Shown one piece after another: positions 15,862 through 19,495 of a stretch of DNA of 19,495 bases; position 1 is the first letter of the stretch, and the number at the start of each line of letters is the position of its first letter. This stretch comes from an uncultured Mycoplasmatota bacterium (GTDB lineage Bacteria > Bacillota_I > Bacilli_A > RF39 > UBA660), in NCBI GenBank assembly GCA_900548725.1, contig URLV01000023.1, forward strand, positions 1 to 19,495, read 5' to 3'. The notes beneath the pieces were generated by a model. It did not search any database. It was not told where the DNA came from and saw nothing but the letters and a program-made list of their open reading frames with translations. The position numbers and the translations under genes were made by a program.

Positions 15862-16419
15862 TTAATCTTTTTTTATTCCAGCATCATTAAGAATTTTTTC
15901 AAATTCATCATATTCTGAGTAACCAGTTTGTGCACCAACAATTTTATTATCTTTCATAATAAGTATCATTGGAGTTGAACCAAAGTTTTTACTAACATAA
16001 TCTTCATAACCTTTTCCAGTTAAACTAGTCATTAAATCATAAGAGTTTTGATCTAATATTCCGCCTTCATCAAAATCTATAATTTTTGATATATCAATAT
16101 ATAAAGTTGTATATCCATATTTTTCTTGTGCATCCCATAAATTTGGTAAGAAAGCACTGCACCATCCACAAGTAGAACGACCAATGTAAACTACGCTTAA
16201 TTTTCCTTTTGTTTCAGTTTTTAAATCACTTGCGTTTATTTCTTTAAACATTGAAACATCATAATTAGTATTATAATCACTTTCTTTTTTTGTACTATCA
16301 GTTTTACTTGATGAATACATTTTAGAAACACCTACAACTAATACAATTAATATTAATAATAACATTAATAAAATATATTTTCCTAACTTATAAAGTTTAC
16401 TTAATAATTCTTTTTCCAT
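15862..16419 (-). CDS. Membrane-anchored thioredoxin-like protein
   Basis: A 185-residue protein with one N-terminal membrane helix (about 14-33), a Ser/Lys/Asp-rich linker and an extracytoplasmic thioredoxin-fold domain. The redox centre is Cys84-Gly-Trp-Cys87 in YIGRSTCGWCSAF, and the cis-proline is Pro150 in GSTPMILI. The YIGR-TC-C-FLP pattern resembles the bacteriocin transport accessory (Bta/PedC) group, which are thiol-disulfide proteins. No bacteriocin genes are seen here, so a general envelope thiol oxidoreductase role is safer. It is a single-gene unit with its own promoter and terminator. The start at 16419 has only a weak SD (AGAGAG). Confidence 0.85.
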   Translation of the reverse strand: MEKELLSKLYKLGKYILLMLLLILIVLVVGVSKMYSSSKTDSTKKESDYNTNYDVSMFKEINASDLKTETKGKLSVVYIGRSTCGWCSAFLPNLWDAQEKYGYTTLYIDISKIIDFDEGGILDQNSYDLMTSLTGKGYEDYVSKNFGSTPMILIMKDNKIVGAQTGYSEYDEFEKILNDAGIKKD

Positions 16420-16447
16420 AACTACTCTCTTTCTAATAACAATAAAT

Positions 16448-16477
16448 ATTATAAAACATTAGTAAAGTAGAAATCAA
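16448..16477 (-). promoter_or_regulatory. Promoter of the thioredoxin-like gene
   Basis: On the minus strand TTGATT (16472-16477) and TATAAT (16448-16453) are separated by 18 bases, about 30 bases before the start codon. Confidence 0.6.
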
Positions 16478-16525
16478 TAATTTTTATTAATAAGAACAAA
16501 AAAATTAATATTAATCCATCATTTT

Positions 16526-16669
16526 TTACATAAGTAATTCTTGCTTACTATTAACTTTATTTTCAATATATTCAAGATTATTAAATGATTTATCATTCTT
16601 TAATAATTCCATCTGTTTTTTTGCAATATTATTTAATTTAACAAGTCTCTCATTTTGTGGCATTTTCAT
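16526..16669 (-). CDS. Small hypothetical protein, 47 residues
   Basis: A short open frame (MKMPQNERLVKLNNIAKKQM...) that is mostly helical and charged, with no recognised family, membrane segment or Cys. It is supported by a very good Shine-Dalgarno: GAGGTGA at 16680-16686, ten bases before the ATG at 16669. A second ATG two codons on is possible. It lies downstream of the P-loop ATPase gene on the same strand, with the 30-bp palindrome in between, and may be its partner. A weak palindrome plus T-run (ATTAAT ATTAAT TTTTTTT) follows the stop. Confidence 0.5.
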   Translation of the reverse strand: MKMPQNERLVKLNNIAKKQMELLKNDKSFNNLEYIENKVNSKQELLM

Positions 16670-16679
16670 TTCAATTAAT

Positions 16680-16727
16680 TCACCTCATTTTCAAAGGTGT
16701 CGAATTCGACACCTTTGAAGTTTTCAT
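16680..16727 (-). CDS. Possible 15-residue leader peptide across the palindrome
   Basis: The open frame MKTSKVSNSTPLKMR runs straight through the 30-bp palindrome. It starts at ATG 16727 with AGGA 11 bases upstream. Its TGA stop lies inside the SD (GAGGTGA) of the 47-residue gene, so translation of the two could be linked. It may equally be a chance frame. No leader-peptide signature (such as runs of one amino acid) is evident. Confidence 0.25.
   Translation of the reverse strand: MKTSKVSNSTPLKMR
16690..16719. repeat. Perfect 30-bp palindrome
   Basis: Two 15-base arms (TTCAAAGGTGTCGAA and its exact complement) meet with no spacer. A perfect palindrome of this length is unlikely by chance. 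There is no T-run beside it on the minus strand and only a partial one on the plus strand, so it is not a plain terminator. It could be an operator, a processing hairpin just upstream of the SD at 16680-16686, or a dispersed repeat. Confidence 0.9.
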
Positions 16728-16819
16728 TATTAGTACTTTCCTATTTTAGTTTTAATATTATCCTTTCTTTGTAGCACTTATTCAAACTATTCTTGAATAA
16801 AATTTCTTACCTATTTATT

Positions 16820-17620
16820 TTATAAATCTATAAAATTAGGATTATATATTCTTCTTTTTGTTAAAGTTTTAATATCGTTATCTACAGAGGTAATATATAT
16901 AGGTTTCTCATCCATAGAGAATTCAAATAATTTATCAATTACATTAATTTTATTTTTATTATCTAACAAATGCCATGGAATATTATCAATTAAAAGTAAA
17001 AAATTATCATAATTATTTATCTCCGAAAATAATAACTTATCTATTTCATATAACACTTTTTCACTAGAACCTATTTTTTTATTATTGTTATAAATATTTC
17101 TCATTATATCATATAAATTACTTTCAAATAAACTAGAAAGTATTTTTAAATACATAGTTTTACCAGTACCATTTAATCCACTAATTAAATTAAATCTTTT
17201 TATTAATAAATTTTGATTCGTTTCTTCGTCATTAAAATTCATATTTAAAAAGTCATCACTAACTATAATAGATTTATCACTAAATTTTAAGTTATTGCTA
17301 TTTTTAATAAATCTTTTTTTTATATAATTAAAATCATCTTCCAAATCTATATTATTTTTTAAATCAAAATTATCATCATACACAATAACTATTTCATTGT
17401 TGTATTTACTATCAAATGTATTGTTATTAGAATATTTAGAACTATAAAAAGTATTTATACTAAATCCATTTATAATAATTTTTAAATACTTATGATAAGA
17501 AGTTGGTATATTACTTGTATAAAATACAAATGTAGTCCTAAATAAATTGTCATTTATACAATATGTATATATTTCATATGGTATGCTAATTTCATTAATT
17601 TTAAAAATATTTTTCTTCAA
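16820..17620 (-). CDS. Atypical P-loop ATPase
   Basis: A protein of about 266 residues starting at TTG 17620: AAGGAA lies ten bases upstream, while the in-frame GTG at 17629 directly abuts that SD. The N-terminal half is unrecognised and beta-rich. Walker A GLNGTGKT (about 148-155) follows a strand (KRFNLIS) as in ABC/AAA15-like ATPases of the SMC/RecF type. The Walker B strand FLLLIDNIPWHLLD has Asp212 but Asn213 in place of the catalytic Glu, and the switch region ITSVDND has Asp where a His is usual. There is no LSGGQ signature and no coiled-coil arm. It may bind ATP with little hydrolysis. AAA15-type ATPases often serve in defence or toxin systems, but no partner nuclease is seen here. 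Function unknown. Confidence 0.6.
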   Translation of the reverse strand: MKKNIFKINEISIPYEIYTYCINDNLFRTTFVFYTSNIPTSYHKYLKIIINGFSINTFYSSKYSNNNTFDSKYNNEIVIVYDDNFDLKNNIDLEDDFNYIKKRFIKNSNNLKFSDKSIIVSDDFLNMNFNDEETNQNLLIKRFNLISGLNGTGKTMYLKILSSLFESNLYDIMRNIYNNNKKIGSSEKVLYEIDKLLFSEINNYDNFLLLIDNIPWHLLDNKNKINVIDKLFEFSMDEKPIYITSVDNDIKTLTKRRIYNPNFIDL

Positions 17621-17644
17621 ATCTAACACTTCCTTATAAACGTT

Positions 17645-17673
17645 AGTATAATATATTCTTTTATTTATATCAA
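17645..17673 (-). promoter_or_regulatory. Promoter of the P-loop ATPase gene
   Basis: On the minus strand TTGATA (17668-17673) and TATACT (17645-17650) are separated by 17 bases, with a leader of about 18 bases to the TTG start. The short leader supports the TTG start over an earlier one. Confidence 0.6.
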
Positions 17674-17681
17674 TATTAATT

Positions 17682-17710
17682 TTGTCAAATATTTTATTTG
17701 TATATAAAAT
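17682..17710 (+). promoter_or_regulatory. Promoter of the murJ-like gene
   Basis: On the plus strand TTGTCA (17682-17687), a 17-base spacer and TAAAAT (17705-17710) lie about 70 bases before the start codon. This promoter is divergent from the ATPase promoter, and the two -35 elements lie within ten bases of each other. Confidence 0.5.
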
Positions 17711-17782
17711 GTATAAAATAAAGATAAATAATGAAAAATATTAATAAATATTATATAATTTTCTTATGTAAGGAATGATTAA

Positions 17783-19423
17783 ATGAAAAAAAATAGTTTT
17801 GTAGAAGGAACTGTTATAGCAACTGTATTTATCTTTTTAGTAAAGATATTAGGTATGTTATATGTTGTTCCATTTTACTCGATAGTTGGTTCACGTGGAG
17901 CAGCGTTATATAGTTATGCTTATAACATATATTTAATTTTTTTAAGTATATCAAGTGCTGGTATACCTAGTGCTATTAGTAAATTAATTAGTGAATATGA
18001 AACATTAGGCTATTTAGAAGCTAAAACTAGAACTTATAAAATATCCAAAAAAATAATAAGTATATTATCATTATTATCATTTGTATTACTATTTGCTTTT
18101 GCTAAACCTATAGCACATTTAATAATTGGTGATATGACAGGAGGTAATACAATAAACGATATTGCCTTTGTAATAAGATGTGTTTCAGTTTCTATATTGG
18201 TTGTACCATTCTTAAGTGTTACAAAAGGATACTTACAAGGCCATAAAATAATGACACCATCTAGTGTTAGTCAATTAATAGAACAAATTGTTAGAATAGC
18301 GATTATGCTAATTGGTTCATACTTAATATATAAAGTATTTAATGGCACATTAACTCTTGCTGTTGGGGTATCATTACTTGGTGCTTTTTTTGGAGCATTA
18401 GTGGCAGATTTGTATTTAATAATTAAAATAAGAAATAATAAAAAAGATTTAAATTTAGATAAAAAATATAAAAGAGATTCTATAACTAGTAAAGAAATAG
18501 TAAAAAAGATTGCTAGTTATTCTATACCAATAATAATTATAAATTTAATAACAAATGTATACTCGTCTACTGATATGATATTAGTTAGTAGAACAATACA
18601 ACATTTAGGATATAGTGCTAGTGATGTAGAATTTATTACATCTAGTATATCAACATGGTGTCCTAAAATATCAATGATTATTAATTCTATAGTGCTTGGT
18701 ATGACAATGAGCTTGATACCTAATATAGTATCTAGTTATGTAAAAAAAGATTATGAAAATGTTAATGAAAAAATAAATAAAGCACTACAAATTATACTTT
18801 ATACTTCTATACCAATGACTGTTGGTATAAGTATCTTGTCTACTCCTATTTGGACTATATTTTATAATACTAATCATTATGGAGGTTTAATACTTAGTAT
18901 AAATATATTTACTGCATTATTAGTTAATATTAATATATCTACTTCTACAATGTTACAATCTATGAATAAATTTAAAGCAGTATATCTATCTGTTATATTA
19001 GGTTTTGTTACGAATGGTTTACTTGATGTACCTATGATGTATTTATGTAAATATATAGGAATTGAAAGTTTTATAGGTAGTATTATTGCTACTTGTATAG
19101 GATATTTTTTAAGTATAGGTGTTAGTATATACTATTTAAAGAAAGAAAGTAAAGATTTAAAATTTAATACTACAATTAATATAACATATAAAGTACTCTT
19201 CGCAGTAGCTATTATGTTTATGGTGTTATTTGCTTTAAATAAAGTTTTACCATTTAATTTATATACAAGAAGTGGTGCAATGACTGTAACTGTTATTAAT
19301 TCTATTATAGGTGCAATAATATATATATTTATTACGTATAAGTTAAATGTTATAGATGAAGTATTTGGAAGAGATTTTATTGATAAAATAAAACGTAAAT
19401 TATACTTAAAAACTTCAAAATAA
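17783..19423 (+). CDS. murJ: MurJ/YtgP-type lipid II flippase
   Basis: A 546-residue integral membrane protein with about 14 hydrophobic helices, of the MOP superfamily (MurJ/YtgP/SpoVB branch). These proteins export lipid-linked wall precursors across the membrane. The N-terminal part (EGTVIATVFIFLVKILGMLY, then GSRGAALYSYAYNIY and GIPSAISKLISEYE) follows the pattern and length of Bacillus YtgP, the MurJ of that species, better than SpoVB, which is shorter. A sporulation-specific SpoVB paralogue cannot be excluded. The start follows AAGGAATGATTAA. It is a single-gene unit with its own promoter and terminator, divergent from the ATPase gene. Confidence 0.88.
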   Translation: MKKNSFVEGTVIATVFIFLVKILGMLYVVPFYSIVGSRGAALYSYAYNIYLIFLSISSAGIPSAISKLISEYETLGYLEAKTRTYKISKKIISILSLLSFVLLFAFAKPIAHLIIGDMTGGNTINDIAFVIRCVSVSILVVPFLSVTKGYLQGHKIMTPSSVSQLIEQIVRIAIMLIGSYLIYKVFNGTLTLAVGVSLLGAFFGALVADLYLIIKIRNNKKDLNLDKKYKRDSITSKEIVKKIASYSIPIIIINLITNVYSSTDMILVSRTIQHLGYSASDVEFITSSISTWCPKISMIINSIVLGMTMSLIPNIVSSYVKKDYENVNEKINKALQIILYTSIPMTVGISILSTPIWTIFYNTNHYGGLILSINIFTALLVNINISTSTMLQSMNKFKAVYLSVILGFVTNGLLDVPMMYLCKYIGIESFIGSIIATCIGYFLSIGVSIYYLKKESKDLKFNTTINITYKVLFAVAIMFMVLFALNKVLPFNLYTRSGAMTVTVINSIIGAIIYIFITYKLNVIDEVFGRDFIDKIKRKLYLKTSK

Positions 19424-19449
19424 AAACTACTTTTCTGTAGTTTTTTTTT
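19422..19449 (+). terminator. Terminator of the murJ-like gene
   Basis: A 9-bp stem AAAAACTAC/GTAGTTTTT (19422-19430 with 19437-19445) has a 6-nt loop, and its T-run continues to 19449. It starts inside the stop codon of the gene and runs into the right terminal repeat. Confidence 0.85.
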
Positions 19450-19495
19450 ATTGTAATTTCAACCGCACCACTTAATTTAATTTTATCAGATAATA
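19442..19495. repeat. 54-bp inverted terminal repeat, right copy
   Basis: The exact reverse complement of 2-55. It begins within the T-run of the murJ-like terminator and runs to the last base of the window. As on the left, it lies just outside the last gene and its terminator. The fact that the window stops at the repeat on both sides points to an assembly or inversion boundary. Confidence 0.9.

Larger units (their letters stand above)
16420..16819. other. Region between thioredoxin-like and ATPase genes
   Basis: 400 bases holding the thioredoxin-like promoter, the 47-residue gene, the palindrome with its possible leader peptide, and an 8-bp hairpin (TTATTCAA/TTGAATAA, 16778-16800) shortly after the ATPase stop. 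That hairpin lacks a T-run on either strand, so the ATPase transcript may continue into the small genes. Confidence 0.6.

Noticed and set aside
16778..16800. Intrinsic terminator after the P-loop ATPase gene
   Set aside because: The 8-bp hairpin has no T-run on either strand, so termination there is not supported.
2..19495. A transposon or integrative element bounded by the 54-bp inverted repeats
   Set aside because: There is no transposase, integrase or mobilisation gene, and the content is conserved housekeeping genes. No target-site duplication can be checked because the window ends at the repeats.

Overview
The window is a very AT-rich stretch (by eye about one quarter G+C) of what looks like a chromosome of an uncultured low-GC Bacillota, probably a gut-type lineage within the Bacilli. 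The evidence is Bacillus-type core genes (YlbD-, YlbE-, ComN-, GerM- and YtgP/MurJ-like proteins), strong GGAGG-type ribosome binding sites, and short U-tailed terminators. UGA acts as a stop: the comN-like gene ends in an ATGA overlap with rel, which argues against the mycoplasma code. The lineage placement is inference. The YlbD/YlbE/GerM-like genes hint at a spore-former, but none of them proves sporulation.

Layout, left to right. Positions 1-3464 hold mutS and a downstream HD-domain gene (minus strand), ended by a terminator, plus the mutS promoter region. Positions 3465-7593 hold uvrC, a 560-residue protein with two HEPN-type R-x4-H motifs, and the ylbE/ylbD-like pair, all on the minus strand. 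A gerM-like gene (7680-8612, plus) converges on the comN-rel-dtd operon (8631-11652, minus). A cytosolic transglutaminase-like protein with its own good promoter follows, then a MacB-type fused ABC transporter and a membrane-anchored thioredoxin-like protein. Next is a small-ORF region with a perfect 30-bp palindrome, then an unusual P-loop ATPase. Divergent from the ATPase, a MurJ/YtgP-type flippase gene runs to the right edge.

Functionally the window is mostly housekeeping: DNA repair (MutS, UvrC), (p)ppGpp metabolism and D-aminoacyl-tRNA proofreading (Rel, Dtd), cell-wall precursor export (MurJ-like) and envelope transport or redox functions. No phage, IS element, CRISPR array, rRNA or tRNA was seen. 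The parts least explained by known families are the two-HEPN protein, the altered hydrolase motif of Rel, the degenerate P-loop ATPase with the palindrome and small ORFs downstream, and a possible short RNA upstream of the ABC transporter.

The two window ends carry the same 54-bp sequence in inverted orientation (2-55 and 19442-19495). Each copy lies directly beyond a terminator. This is either a real inverted repeat bounding an invertible segment or an assembly break at a repeat. It decides how the window connects to the rest of the genome.
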